Positions 1 through 8,497 are shown, counted from the stretch's first letter. The stretch is 35,058 nucleotides of DNA from Pseudomonas luteola NBRC 103146 (GCF_002091675.1 NZ_BDAE01000032.1:1-35058); one strand, 5' to 3'. Translations and numbers: made by a program. Notes: generated by a model from the letters alone, not told the origin.

Positions 1-487
1 AGCTGAAGTACGCAAGCTGGCCGAGCGTAGCCAGATTGCAGCCCAGGAAATTGGCAATGTAGCCAAGACAAGCGTCGCCTTGGCCGAGCGTGCCGGTACA
101 TTGCTGGACGAAATCGTACCCTCGATCGGCAAGACGTCCGATCTGGTACAGGAGATTGCGGCCGCATCCGAAGAGCAAACCTCAGGTGTAGGCCAGATCA
201 ACACGGCGATGAGCCAATTGAGCCAAATCACTCAGCAGAACGCTTCTGCCTCAGAAGAGCTGGCTGCGACCTCCGAAGAAATGAGTGGTCAGGCCGAACA
301 GCTCCAACAGCTGATGGAGTTCTTTACCCTGGCTCACAACGGGAGTGTCTCTTCCAGCGAAGCTCCGCGCAGCCAGCCACTAGCGGCTGTACCGACTCGC
401 AAGGCAGCAACGCCAGCGCGTGACTACAGCCCTGCCGCCGGTCAACTGGCTGGCGTACCGGCCGGTTTTGTACGCTTCAAGGATTAA
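1..487 (+). CDS. Methyl-accepting chemotaxis protein, C-terminal part (5' end outside window)
   Basis: The reading frame is open from base 2, so only the last 162 codons of a chemoreceptor are present. The first residues ([17 protein letters not shown]) are the end of the highly conserved signalling hairpin that contacts CheA and CheW. The following helix holds a methylation-type stretch ([27 protein letters not shown]). A Ser/Ala/Pro-rich linker of about 50 residues follows and ends in GFVRFKD. GFVRF fits the loose x-aromatic-x-x-aromatic pattern of CheR-tethering pentapeptides, although two residues follow it. It lies 5 bp before cheW in a MCP-cheW-cheR-cheD-cheB row, so it is probably the receptor dedicated to this cluster, as Aer2/McpB is in Pseudomonas che2. 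The sensor domain and signal cannot be known from this part. Confidence 0.93.
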   Translation, partial: AEVRKLAERSQIAAQEIGNVAKTSVALAERAGTLLDEIVPSIGKTSDLVQEIAAASEEQTSGVGQINTAMSQLSQITQQNASASEELAATSEEMSGQAEQLQQLMEFFTLAHNGSVSSSEAPRSQPLAAVPTRKAATPARDYSPAAGQLAGVPAGFVRFKD

Positions 488-492
488 CGCCC

Positions 493-993
493 ATGAGTGT
501 TCAAAAGGCTAACCGCGTGGCTGCTATCGAGCAGCCACAGCAATACCTGACCTTCTCATTGAATGCAGAGATGTTTGCGGTCAGCACGACATGTGTACGT
601 GAAATTATCGAGTATGGCCCGATTACAGCCATGCCCATGATGCCTCGTAGCATTCGCGGTGTAATTAATCTGCGTGGTGCAGCCGTACCTGTTTTCGATC
701 TTGGGGTGCACTTTGGTGGTGCGCCTACTGAGGTCAACCGGCGCAGTTGCATTGTGATGCTGGAGCTAAGTGTCGAAGGTCGACATCAGATCTTTGGCAT
801 TGTGGTAGATGCCGTTAACGAAGTACTGGAAATCAGTGCCGATGCCATTGAACCAGCGCCGCGCTTTGGCACCCATGTCCGTACCGACTTCATTCTCGGC
901 ATGGCCAAGCGCGAAAATGGTTTTGTAATCCTGCTCAATATCGACCAAGTCCTCAATACTGAGGATATTGATTACCTGGCCAGCCAGAACTGA
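493..993 (+). CDS. cheW: CheW-like chemotaxis coupling protein
   Basis: This 166-residue protein has the CheW fold signature throughout: YLTFSLNAEMFAVSTTCVREIIEY, the Pro-rich MPMMPRSIRGVINLRGAAVPVFDL segment, and the later GIVVDAVNEVLEI strand. CheW docks the kinase CheA to chemoreceptor tips in the cytoplasmic array. The length is normal for the family. The start ATG has an AAGGA ribosome site 9 bases upstream, inside the end of the preceding receptor gene. It is followed by cheR after 11 bp. No cheA or cheY lies inside the window; in related che2-type clusters these sit upstream of the receptor, so they may lie just outside. Confidence 0.95.
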   Translation: MSVQKANRVAAIEQPQQYLTFSLNAEMFAVSTTCVREIIEYGPITAMPMMPRSIRGVINLRGAAVPVFDLGVHFGGAPTEVNRRSCIVMLELSVEGRHQIFGIVVDAVNEVLEISADAIEPAPRFGTHVRTDFILGMAKRENGFVILLNIDQVLNTEDIDYLASQN

Positions 994-1004
994 CGGTAAA
1001 TGCC

Positions 1005-1817
1005 ATGACGATGGATAACCTTGCTCTTTCAGACAGCGATTTCCGCAAGTTTCGTGGAATGATTTACGATGCTGCCGGGATCAGCATGGCAGACTCCAAA
1101 AAGCCCCTGGTCAGCGGACGGCTGGCCAAGCGGGTTCGTCAGCGAGGTCTTCCCAGTTATGGAGCCTACTTTGACGTCCTGATGCGAGATCGGAGCGAGT
1201 TTCAAACAGCGGTTGACTTACTCACCACCAATGAAACCTATTTTTTCCGTGAACCCAAGCATTTTGAGTTCCTCCGTACCGTTGTAATACCAGAGATACG
1301 TGACCGCGCGTCTGTTCGTATCTGGAGTGGAGCGTGTTCGACCGGTGAGGAACCTTATACCCTGGCGTTGACCCTGGCTGATACGCTCGGTACCCGCCCG
1401 TGGGAAATCGTTGCATCTGATATCAGTACCCGGGTGCTGGAAAAAGCGCGTCGGGGCCAATACCCCTTGGAAGATGCCGAAGGTATTCCAAAAGCGTTAC
1501 TGCACAAACACTGCTTCAAGGGTATTGGTCAGAATGAAGGTACGTTCCTGATTGATCCAAATCTGACGGCACGTATTACTTTTCGACAGATCAATCTCAA
1601 TACCACCCTGCCTGATATTGGTCAGTTTGAAGTGATCTTCTTGCGAAATGTAATGATTTACTTTGACAACGACACCAAGCGCCAAGTGGTCCAACGTCTT
1701 GTAAACCATTTACGTCCAGGAGGTTATTTCATGGTAAGCCATTCAGAAAGCCTCAATGGCATCACTGAAGCGCTCAAGATGGTTAGACCCTCTATCTATC
1801 AGAAGCCTCATGCCTGA
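1005..1817 (+). CDS. cheR: Chemoreceptor glutamate methyltransferase CheR
   Basis: This 270-residue protein matches CheR, which methylates receptor glutamates using S-adenosylmethionine. The N-terminal helical domain runs to about residue 70. The NETYFFREPKHFEFL segment follows, then the SAM-binding region VRIWSGACSTGEEPYTLAL. The motif VIFLRNVMIYFD and the C-terminal GGYFMVSHSESLNGI are typical of the family. No TPR extension is present. A second in-frame ATG lies two codons downstream. Its last codons contain the probable cheD start (ATG at 1810), giving an 8-base overlap that suggests translational coupling. Confidence 0.96.
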   Translation: MTMDNLALSDSDFRKFRGMIYDAAGISMADSKKPLVSGRLAKRVRQRGLPSYGAYFDVLMRDRSEFQTAVDLLTTNETYFFREPKHFEFLRTVVIPEIRDRASVRIWSGACSTGEEPYTLALTLADTLGTRPWEIVASDISTRVLEKARRGQYPLEDAEGIPKALLHKHCFKGIGQNEGTFLIDPNLTARITFRQINLNTTLPDIGQFEVIFLRNVMIYFDNDTKRQVVQRLVNHLRPGGYFMVSHSESLNGITEALKMVRPSIYQKPHA

Positions 1818-2330
1818 GCCAACCAAAATTAAGATGTTTATCTTAAGCCTGGGGAGCTACATTTCGGGGGTGCTGATACACGCATCCGAACGTTGCTAGG
1901 CTCCTGTGTGGCGCTGGTGTTTTGGCATCCCCAGCGCCAGCTGGGCGGGATGTGCCATTACCTACTGCCTACTCGCAGCAAGGGGCACAAGGTATCGGAC
2001 CGACTCGATGGTCACTACGGTGACGAGGCGCTGGCGCTACTGCTTCAGGCTATCCAGATGTCAGGTACACAACCATCGGAGTTTACCTTGCGTGTCTTCG
2101 GTGGCGGCAACATGTTTCCGGGAATTGCACGTAATGAAAAGGACCACATAGGCTTGCAGAACGTCAAGGCGGCTAAGCGCCTTCTACAGGCACACGGACT
2201 GGTTTGTAGCGCCAGCCATGTGGAGGGTATCGGTCATCGACGCCTTAGCTTTTCCATTTGGGATGGGGAGGTCAAGCTTGAGCAATCGCCTCCTGTACAG
2301 GCTCTACCACGGCAAAGAGATCGCCTATGA
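1810..2330 (+). pseudogene. cheD: Chemoreceptor glutamine deamidase CheD, apparent frameshift in codons 8-9
   Basis: CheD deamidates receptor glutamines and works with CheR and CheB. From ATG 1810 the sequence reads MPEPTKI, then the frame must move by one base near 1831-1833. In the new frame it reads DVYLKPGELHFGGADTR and continues as normal CheD through TLLGSCVALVFWHP, GGMCHYLLP and FGGGNMF. The catalytic Cys (GSC) and His (MCHY) are present. The second frame has a stop at 1830-1832 and no ATG, GTG or TTG before TTG 1893, which would delete about 20 conserved residues. One missing base therefore explains the data best. The start overlaps cheR and the stop overlaps the cheB ATG (ATGA), as in intact operons. 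It is either a true frameshift or a base error in the assembly. Confidence 0.85.
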
Positions 2331-3391
2331 CTAGCATTAAAGTACTGATCGTCGACGACTCCGCCGTGGTGCGTCAGGTGTTATCCACGACGCTGTCTGC
2401 CGACAGTGCCATCGAAGTGATTGGCGTGGCGGCTGATCCGCTTTTCGCCATGGACAAGATGAATAAGCAATGGCCGGATGTCATCGTCCTTGATGTGGAA
2501 ATGCCCCGCATGGACGGCATTACCTTTCTCAAGAAGATCATGGCCGAGCGCCCTACTCCGGTTGTGATCTGCTCGACGCTGACGGAAAAAGGTGCCGCGA
2601 CCACCATGCAGGCTCTCTCATCCGGCGCGGTCAGCTTTGTCACCAAGCCACAGGCTGGGCTCCGACAGTTTCTGGTAGAAAGTAGCCAGGAGTTGATTTC
2701 CGCGGTCAAGGCAGCGGCCCGCGCCAACGTTCGCCGTATCGCAACGTCCGCGCCACCGGCCAGCCCGCCGCCTAAACTCAGCGCAGATGTCATCCTGCCG
2801 CCGGGCCAGGCGATGACCCGCACGACCGATACAGTGGTCAGTATTGGCACCTCTACTGGCGGCACTCAGGCGCTGGAAGTGGTTCTGACCGCCCTGCCCC
2901 GGGTATGTCCAGGCATCGTCATCGTTCAGCATATGCCCGAGCGCTTTACGGCCGCCTTCGCCGAGCGCCTGAACGGACTCTGTCAGATCGAAGTACGCGA
3001 GGCCCAGCATGGTGATCGCGTCATTCCCGGTCGCGCCTTGATCGCACCCGGCGGACGGCACATGCTGCTCAAGCGCAATGGCGCGCAGTATCAGGTAGAG
3101 ATCGTCGACGGGCCGCCAGTAAGCCGTCACCGCCCTTCTGTTGATGTCCTGTTCCGTTCAACGGCGCGCTGCGCCGGCAAGAATGCCCTAGGTATCATCA
3201 TGACCGGTATGGGAGACGACGGGGCACGAGGCCTCAGGGAAATGCGTGAAGCAGGCGCCAAGACATTGGGCCAGGATGAGCAGAGCTGTGTGGTTTATGG
3301 AATGCCCAAGGAGGCTTTCAAGTTGGGGGCCGTGGAGCGTGAACTGCCCCTGGACCAGATTCCGGCAGCTATTTTGAACATGGCCCGCTAG
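2327..3391 (+). CDS. cheB: Chemotaxis response regulator protein-glutamate methylesterase CheB
   Basis: This 354-residue protein has a receiver domain (residues 1-120) with the acidic pair D10/D11, phospho-acceptor D56 in [13 protein letters not shown] and a conserved Lys in VTKP. A linker rich in Ala and Pro follows (about 135-165). The CheB methylesterase domain holds the catalytic Ser in [12 protein letters not shown], His in [14 protein letters not shown] and Asp in [11 protein letters not shown]. When phosphorylated it removes methyl groups from receptors and also deamidates glutamines. Its ATG overlaps the cheD stop by two bases, so it is the last gene of the operon. A hairpin lies just downstream. 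Confidence 0.97.
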   Translation: MTSIKVLIVDDSAVVRQVLSTTLSADSAIEVIGVAADPLFAMDKMNKQWPDVIVLDVEMPRMDGITFLKKIMAERPTPVVICSTLTEKGAATTMQALSSGAVSFVTKPQAGLRQFLVESSQELISAVKAAARANVRRIATSAPPASPPPKLSADVILPPGQAMTRTTDTVVSIGTSTGGTQALEVVLTALPRVCPGIVIVQHMPERFTAAFAERLNGLCQIEVREAQHGDRVIPGRALIAPGGRHMLLKRNGAQYQVEIVDGPPVSRHRPSVDVLFRSTARCAGKNALGIIMTGMGDDGARGLREMREAGAKTLGQDEQSCVVYGMPKEAFKLGAVERELPLDQIPAAILNMAR

Positions 3392-3396
3392 GCACT

Positions 3397-3430
3397 CTAC
3401 GGACAAGCACAGCAAGGCGCCTGTCCGTAG
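3397..3430. terminator. Hairpin between convergent cheB and esterase genes
   Basis: A 9-bp perfect inverted repeat (CTACGGACA and TGTCCGTAG) with a 16-base loop lies between the convergent genes. There is only a weak T-rich stretch after it on the plus strand, so it is a possible bidirectional terminator rather than a certain one. Confidence 0.4.
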
Positions 3431-3438
3431 GATTTCAA

Positions 3439-4548
3439 TTAACGCGTAAGGTCCGCCTTCAACTGCTCGCCTGCATACTGCTGAGCCTGTCTGGCCTTCT
3501 CAACGACCGCTGCCGTACCAAAGAACTCGTGCGTAACCCCTGAATATAACTGACGATCTACCGCTACGCCCGCATTGCGCAGGGCAGCCTCTAACTGGGC
3601 GCCGTCATCCCGCAACGGATCCACCTCGGCATTGATAATTGTGACTGGCGGCAAGCCTTTCAGGTCGGCATGGACCAAGTCGATACGTGGGTCGTTCAGG
3701 TCGACCGAAGACTTCGTAGCCTGGGCCACGAACCACAGCATCATGGGTCGATTGAGCGGCATCGCATCGGCGTACTTGTCATAGGATTCGGTGTGGGTGT
3801 TAGTCTGGGCCACCGGGTAAACCGACAGAATATGCTTGGGCGCCGTCAGGCCGGCTTTCTTTGCGGCAATGGCCGTTGCAACAGCCAAATTACCACCGGC
3901 GCTTTCGCCCGCCAGTGCCAGGCGCTTGGGATCACCACCCAGCGAGCCGGCATTCTGGATCACCCAACGGTAGGCTGCGATGGCATCATCATGGGCAGCC
4001 GGGAATTTATGCTCGGGCGCAAGACGGTAGTCGACCGAAACAATGATAGCATTGGCCTGCTTCGCGAGCCCACGTGCGCCTGCGTCATAAACATTGCGAT
4101 CCGCATACACCCAGCCGCCACCGTGAAAGTACAGGATGACTGGAAAAGGCCCCTTGCCTTCCGGAGTATACACGCGAGCCGGTAATGTACCTGCGGCGCC
4201 GGATACGCTGGTATCCACGCTCTTGACCCCGGGTACCAGTGCTTCAGGCGCACTGTCGCGCCCTTCCTTTTCAAGCACCGCCTTTACCGCGTCTGCAATG
4301 GTTGGCTGCTGACGCGCCTCAGTCGGAGTGATCTTCTCGATGGCTTTCGGATCGAAGCGGGCGTACTGATTCAGTACTTTTTGCATGTCCGCATCATTAC
4401 GTACCGAGCTTTTAGCCCCGCTTATCGCCAGTTCGGACAAGGGCCGCTTGTCCGGCGACCGGTTGCTGCAGGCCGCCAGCGACACGCCCATGCCCACCGC
4501 AGCCATGAGAAGAATGCCGTTCTTAAGTCGGGAAGGTTGTAAACGCAT
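3439..4548 (-). CDS. Lipoprotein alpha/beta-hydrolase (HSL-family esterase/lipase)
   Basis: The 369-residue protein begins with a lipoprotein signal peptide whose lipobox is LAAC (Cys27), so it should be exported and lipid-anchored. The hydrolase domain has the HSL family's oxyanion motif HGGGW, the nucleophile elbow GESAGG (Ser), an acidic residue in DPLRDDG and His in THEFFG. This is a complete Ser-Asp-His triad of the hormone-sensitive-lipase group. Members cleave short- to medium-chain esters; the substrate here is unknown. It lies 63 bp downstream of a GNAT gene on the same strand, perhaps in one transcript. Confidence 0.9.
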   Translation of the reverse strand: MRLQPSRLKNGILLMAAVGMGVSLAACSNRSPDKRPLSELAISGAKSSVRNDADMQKVLNQYARFDPKAIEKITPTEARQQPTIADAVKAVLEKEGRDSAPEALVPGVKSVDTSVSGAAGTLPARVYTPEGKGPFPVILYFHGGGWVYADRNVYDAGARGLAKQANAIIVSVDYRLAPEHKFPAAHDDAIAAYRWVIQNAGSLGGDPKRLALAGESAGGNLAVATAIAAKKAGLTAPKHILSVYPVAQTNTHTESYDKYADAMPLNRPMMLWFVAQATKSSVDLNDPRIDLVHADLKGLPPVTIINAEVDPLRDDGAQLEAALRNAGVAVDRQLYSGVTHEFFGTAAVVEKARQAQQYAGEQLKADLTR

Positions 4549-4611
4549 AGGGTTTCCTGTTGTGTGATGTCATGTTAAAAACGACCACACAGGTTCAGGA
4601 ACGTTGCCATT

Positions 4612-5343
4612 TCACATCAAAACACGGTAGTGATAGCCATAGCGACGCTCAAAGCCGAGCGAGTGGTAAAGGCCTATTGCAGAGGTGTTTGAGTCTGTTA
4701 CCTGCAGGTATGCCTGTCGGGCACCTTGGCGCTTTCCCCACGCTAACAGTGCGCTAACCAGCTGACGCCCGAGACCACGCCCACGCCAGGCTGGCGCTAC
4801 CACCAGATCAAACAGGCCCACCCAGTCACCTTCCGCCACTGCCAAGCCATAGCCAACAGGCTGCCCTTCTCTGTAAACCGTCGCGTAGGCCACAGGCCAG
4901 ACGATAGCGTCCAGCAAGGTATCATGGTGTTGGCGACGGGGCGCATCCAGGCCGCTGAGCAAGGCAAAGCCGTTACCCCAGGCCTGTGTACGCAAGGATT
5001 CAAGCGTGACCGTACCCTGGCTCTCTTTTAGATTACCTAAGCCCAGCGTCATCACCTCGGTAGGGTCGACCCGCTCATAACCCGCCGCTTCGAGCTGCCT
5101 GCCCGGCGCATCACCTGCCAGAGGCGTCAATCGAAAGATGACAGGCAAACCCTGCCGGCGGTACAGCGACTCGATATAGGAGCGTACGCTATCGAACGAG
5201 GCCGTTGGCTGCCAGGCATTGGCCGAATTAGCGCGCTTGGTATAGCCGCCTGCCAGACGCAGCACCCACCCCTCGTGAAAGACCGTCTTTTGTGCAGGCC
5301 AGGCATTAAAGGCACAGGCTTCCAACGTAAAGATATCAGTCAT
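4612..5343 (-). CDS. GNAT family N-acetyltransferase
   Basis: The 243-residue protein has its GNAT domain in the C-terminal half: the acetyl-CoA binding motif is in DLVVAPAWRGRGLGRQLV (R-G-x-G-L/G-x), and NTSAIGLYHSLGFE is the typical last helix and strand. The N-terminal half carries GGYTKRANSANAW, a segment shared by a two-domain GNAT subgroup. It transfers an acetyl group from acetyl-CoA to an amine, substrate unknown. It is the probable first gene of a two-gene unit with the downstream esterase. Confidence 0.88.
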   Translation of the reverse strand: MTDIFTLEACAFNAWPAQKTVFHEGWVLRLAGGYTKRANSANAWQPTASFDSVRSYIESLYRRQGLPVIFRLTPLAGDAPGRQLEAAGYERVDPTEVMTLGLGNLKESQGTVTLESLRTQAWGNGFALLSGLDAPRRQHHDTLLDAIVWPVAYATVYREGQPVGYGLAVAEGDWVGLFDLVVAPAWRGRGLGRQLVSALLAWGKRQGARQAYLQVTDSNTSAIGLYHSLGFERRYGYHYRVLM

Positions 5344-5420
5344 GAATCGCTCCTGTGCTGTTCCTTAAGCATGAGCCGCGCAAGGCCCTCCTCCGCCCTA
5401 TCCGTCCCGCCATTTAAAGC

Positions 5421-5582
5421 ATGGCACTTCTGCAAAGTACTTATGAGCTCAGTACGTTTCAAAGCCAAATGCTGATGTCTCCTGTCTCGCTGTCACCTGA
5501 GCAGATCACAGAACGCATACGCCAGGAAATCACTACGTACCGAGCCTTGATCCAAGAGTACGGATTAAGTCAGATGAGCTGA
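5421..5582 (+). CDS. Small hypothetical protein (53 aa)
   Basis: This short ORF starts at ATG 5421 (other in-frame ATGs at 5469 and 5475) and ends with TGA 5580-5582. The C-terminal part (LSPEQITERIRQEITTYRALI) looks like one amphipathic helix, which is more protein-like than random. No strong ribosome site is visible, and I do not recognise the family. It is divergent from the GNAT gene. Confidence 0.4.
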   Translation: MALLQSTYELSTFQSQMLMSPVSLSPEQITERIRQEITTYRALIQEYGLSQMS

Positions 5583-5656
5583 AAATCAAGACCTAGGTCG
5601 TCTAGACTCAACTATAAAGGGTTGGATAACCGCATTCCATCTAGCGCTATCCTTTA

Positions 5657-5671
5657 TACCTCATCCTGACA
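5657..5671 (+). repeat. Iteron-like 15-mer, outlying copy
   Basis: The sequence TACCTCATCCTGACA matches the origin iteron consensus TACSTCATNNTGACR. It has the CC centre also found at 5836 and, inverted, at 11435 and 11486. Confidence 0.7.
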
Positions 5672-5804
5672 TCGGTCATTCAGGTGGTATCTCAGGCTTA
5701 TTTCTGTAAGGCACAAGACGTCTAGTTTAGACATACGCTAACCAGAAGCCACGTCTTTACTGCCTTGAGTGAAGAAATTGAAAATGCAGTAATTTTTCTG
5801 AAAC

Positions 5805-5824
5805 AGCCCGAGCACGGGCTTTTT
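5805..5824 (+). terminator. Rho-independent terminator
   Basis: AGCCCG and CGGGCT pair around the loop AGCA and are followed by TTTTC. The gene it serves is unclear: the nearest upstream plus-strand ORF is the 53-residue one ending at 5582. Confidence 0.7.
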
Positions 5825-5835
5825 CATTCAGGCGA

Positions 5836-5850
5836 TACCTCATCCTGACA
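5836..5850 (+). repeat. Iteron-like 15-mer, outlying copy
   Basis: A second exact TACCTCATCCTGACA, 179 bases after the first and in the same orientation. It is 12 bases beyond the terminator. Confidence 0.7.
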
Positions 5851-6504
5851 CCTAGAAAAGTGAAACACATCCAGACAAACCACTTTACCTCCCGCTTTTG
5901 AGGGTCAGAGCACCGTTATCTTTTTGAATATGAACGGTTTTGGTCCATCTACAGCACAAGAGTCGCATGTCTTTTAACCTGCTTCTCTAAAGTGGTTATT
6001 TATCCAAACCTATAAGAGAAGGCTGATATGTCATTCTGACCTAAGCATGCGATGTCAACAAAGATGGGGCTACCAAGCGAATAGCTAGCCGGTAAAGAGA
6101 TCGGCCTGTTTGTTTCCGATCGTATTTAATCGCGGCGTCTTAAAGGTAAGAACAGTCCTATGGTGGAACATGGGCCATTCCACTTAGTGCCCCGCTTGAT
6201 GTCCGCTGCTACATCATGGCTATACCTATCCGCTATACCATTAAGTATCACGGTTAACTCTACCCTTTAGGCAACACCAAGGAGGGCCTAGTACTTCAGG
6301 TTAATTTCAATACTTGATACAAGCCGCCTCAATCTCTTTATTGACTGCACGGTTCGTTTCGGCAAGAACTAGCTTAGCCACCTAAATTAGTAGAATTTAC
6401 GACCCCACCGCTTGATCAGACAAACGTAAAAGGTCTGTTTATAAGAATTAGCAGGTAGCGTTTAGGCGCAAGACCCCAGGCTTCAACAGGCTAAAATAGC
6501 GGTA

Positions 6505-6523
6505 GCCTGTGGGAGAAACAGGC
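6505..6523 (-). terminator. Possible terminator of oxyR
   Basis: A 6-bp stem GCCTGT/ACAGGC with a 7-base loop lies 17 bases past the oxyR stop. On the minus strand it is followed by TACCGCTATTTT, so the T tract is displaced and weak. Confidence 0.35.
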
Positions 6524-6539
6524 AACGCGAGCGTCGTTG

Positions 6540-7448
6540 TTAGTCCCTATTAACCGAGCATAGCCGGATAGAATCGGCAAGCACATCAATGGCCTGGGGA
6601 CGTGGAAAACTTGCACGCCATGCAATTGCAATTGTTCTAAAAGGCACGGGAGCGCTGAATGGTCGAATCTCGATCATTCCTGGTGCGTAATGGTGGCTTT
6701 CCAAAGCAGAGAGGGGAAGCACCGACACGCCCAAGCCCGAGGCAACCATATGACGAATCGTCTCCAGAGATGAGGACTCGACCTGGGTATGCTTGGACTC
6801 CACACCTGGTTTCTTGATCGTTGGGCACGCTTCCAACACCTGTTCTCGGAAACAATGCCCCTCCCCTAACAGCAGGAGGCTCATTTCGTCCAGTTTTGCA
6901 TTTTCGATGGTTTTGAGCTCTGTCCAGGGGTGCTTCGCCGGCATCATCACATAGAACGGCTCATCGTAAAGCGGCTTGGTCAGTACATCCGCTTCGCTAA
7001 AAGGCAACGCAACGATGATTGCATCCAGCTCGCCTGTTCTCAGCTTGTCACGCAAAACCGGTGTAAAGTTTTCCTCTATATAGAGGGGCATTTCCGGCGC
7101 AACACGATTCAGCTGCGGAATCAAATGAGGGTAGAGATACGGGCCTACCGTATAAATAGCACCCACTTTAAGTGGTGCACTCAGTTGATTTTTACCGGCC
7201 TTGGCAAGGTCACGAATACCTTGCGCCTGCTCCAGGACTTTTTGCGCCTGAACAATAATGCTTTCGCCGGTAGGTGTAAGGCGAACATTGGTTTTGCTGC
7301 GCTCAAAAATCAGAATACCAAGCTCGTCTTCAAGCTTCTTGACGCCTACTGACAGCGTTGGCTGGCTGACGTGGCAGCGCTCAGCGGCACGGCCAAAATG
7401 CTGTTCTTGGGCAAGCGTTACGATATAGCGCAGTTCTGTCAGAGTCAT
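6540..7448 (-). CDS. oxyR: OxyR hydrogen-peroxide-responsive LysR-type regulator
   Basis: This protein has an N-terminal winged HTH (LRYIVTLAQEQHFGRAAERCHVSQPTLSVGVKKLEDELG) and a LysR substrate domain. From ATG 7448 the redox cysteines of GHCFREQVLEAC fall at exactly 199 and 208, the E. coli OxyR numbering, which supports this start over the GTG at 7463. H2O2 oxidises the pair to a disulfide and switches on peroxide-defence genes. In Pseudomonas chromosomes oxyR normally sits beside recG; here it is alone beside plasmid maintenance genes, so it may be an extra copy. No catalase or ahp gene is in the window. Confidence 0.95.
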   Translation of the reverse strand: MTLTELRYIVTLAQEQHFGRAAERCHVSQPTLSVGVKKLEDELGILIFERSKTNVRLTPTGESIIVQAQKVLEQAQGIRDLAKAGKNQLSAPLKVGAIYTVGPYLYPHLIPQLNRVAPEMPLYIEENFTPVLRDKLRTGELDAIIVALPFSEADVLTKPLYDEPFYVMMPAKHPWTELKTIENAKLDEMSLLLLGEGHCFREQVLEACPTIKKPGVESKHTQVESSSLETIRHMVASGLGVSVLPLSALESHHYAPGMIEIRPFSAPVPFRTIAIAWRASFPRPQAIDVLADSIRLCSVNRD

Positions 7449-7690
7449 CTTGGATCTACACACTTATGCAGTTAGGTTTGTTGAATCATTTATCGGCTGA
7501 AAGCTCGATTTCTTTTGGGTAAAACCGTATGACAGCCCCAAGCAATGACGTCATGCTCCGACCTTTAATCCCTGCGACCTGCTCTGCCTGTCAAAACTGA
7601 CGATCCTGGTCTATGGTTTATAAGAAGCAGGAACTTAACCCCATCGAAAGTGTCTAGTGGTTCTCACATATCACAAGGACGGTAAGCGAT

Positions 7691-8017
7691 ATGGTAGTGC
7701 CTCATCATGAGCAGGCTCAGGAAATGATTTGCGCAGGGTTAGCGCCCCTAGTCTGTCATTTCACACCCAAAACAACTCTCGGTTTTATGACCTTTACTGC
7801 ATCCGAGGAATCGGGTCGCATCGTATACAGGTCAGAACGACTGGTGCCCTTGTTTTACGCCAATCGGCGTGCGCTGCGTCTTTACTTATGTAAAGTAAGA
7901 AGAGAGCTTACCAATAAGGGATTCTCCCTAAACGCCTGGGATGACAATGTTTCCCTACAAGACCTTGGAAACTGGTCTGAGCGACTGAACTCCAGACGTA
8001 ACAGTCGGACTCGCTAA
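7691..8017 (+). CDS. Hypothetical protein (108 aa)
   Basis: The ATG is preceded by AAGGAC at a workable distance, and a strong terminator follows the stop by about 50 bases, so a real transcription unit is likely. The protein is mixed hydrophilic with a basic middle (YANRRALRLYLCKVRRELTNKG) and an Arg-rich end (RLNSRRNSRTR). I do not recognise the family. It sits between oxyR (divergent) and parA, so a replicon-linked role is possible but only inferred. Confidence 0.65.
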   Translation: MVVPHHEQAQEMICAGLAPLVCHFTPKTTLGFMTFTASEESGRIVYRSERLVPLFYANRRALRLYLCKVRRELTNKGFSLNAWDDNVSLQDLGNWSERLNSRRNSRTR

Positions 8018-8021
8018 TGCT

Positions 8022-8036
8022 ATGTCAGTATGAGGT
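8022..8036 (-). repeat. Iteron-like 15-mer, inverted, next to an inverted repeat
   Basis: Read on the minus strand this region gives ACCTCATACTGACA, one end base short of the iteron consensus. Its ATGAGGT is also paired with ACCTCAT at 8045-8051, forming a 7-bp inverted repeat. Confidence 0.5.
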
Positions 8037-8066
8037 GTGTAGTTACCTCATATCCTCTTATAAAAG

Positions 8067-8088
8067 AACGCCTGCAGGGCGTTTTTTT
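8067..8088 (+). terminator. Rho-independent terminator
   Basis: AACGCC and GGCGTT pair around a 5-base loop and are followed by a run of T, just downstream of the 108-residue gene. Confidence 0.85.
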
Positions 8089-8328
8089 ATAGCTTGACCT
8101 CCCTAAGCCATGTCTGCTTTAACACAGCGGCTACGCCACGTCTTTCAGCGTATTCTTATTTATCCTAGGTTACTACGTCTACCCTAGCTTACCTAATCGT
8201 ATCCAATAAGGTATGCCGCTTGCGAGTTTCAATAAGATTAAGCAAGACAAAGCATTCATTTGGAAAGTTATTTGGTTACCCTGTCGATAGAACAGCTATC
8301 CATATCTGCTGAGTCACGCTTAATAGAT

Positions 8329-8341
8329 TCCCTAGTAGGGA
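8329..8341. promoter_or_regulatory. 13-bp palindrome, candidate parS/ParB or autoregulation site, copy 1
   Basis: TCCCTAGTAGGGA is a 13-base palindrome around one central base. It is the first of three copies before parA and shares the right flank GGGACT with the others. Confidence 0.6.
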
Positions 8342-8435
8342 CTTAATAATTATGCATATTGCCCTATCGTATAAATAGACTTTAAAAGAATTTAATAAAC
8401 GCAAAGAACAGGTCGTAGCTTCCTATAACATTAAT

Positions 8436-8448
8436 TCCCTACTAGGGA
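8436..8448. promoter_or_regulatory. 13-bp palindrome, copy 2
   Basis: TCCCTACTAGGGA, with flanks AAT and CTCT, lies 107 bases after copy 1. The central base differs (C for G), which is equivalent to reading the other strand. Confidence 0.6.
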
Positions 8449-8484
8449 CTCTCCTAATCCTAGGCATACCAAACCTCAGTATTT

Positions 8485-8497
8485 TCCCTACTAGGGA
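8485..8497. promoter_or_regulatory. 13-bp palindrome, copy 3
   Basis: TCCCTACTAGGGA again, 49 bases after copy 2 and 115 bases before the parA start. Repeated palindromes just upstream of parA are the usual place for ParB-bound centromere sites or for the operator of the par operon. Confidence 0.6.

Larger units (their letters stand above)
5583..6539. other. Gene-poor region with iteron-like sites, left flank of replicon core
   Basis: No convincing ORF is seen on either strand over 957 bases. It holds two exact copies of TACCTCATCCTGACA (5657-5671, 5836-5850), a weaker one at 6027-6041, the palindromes GACCTAGGTC (5590-5599) and GTCTAGAC (5600-5607), the inverted repeat GTCTA-GTT-TAGAC (5720-5732), and a terminator (5805-5824). 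A weak hairpin at 6505-6523 may end oxyR. Confidence 0.6.
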
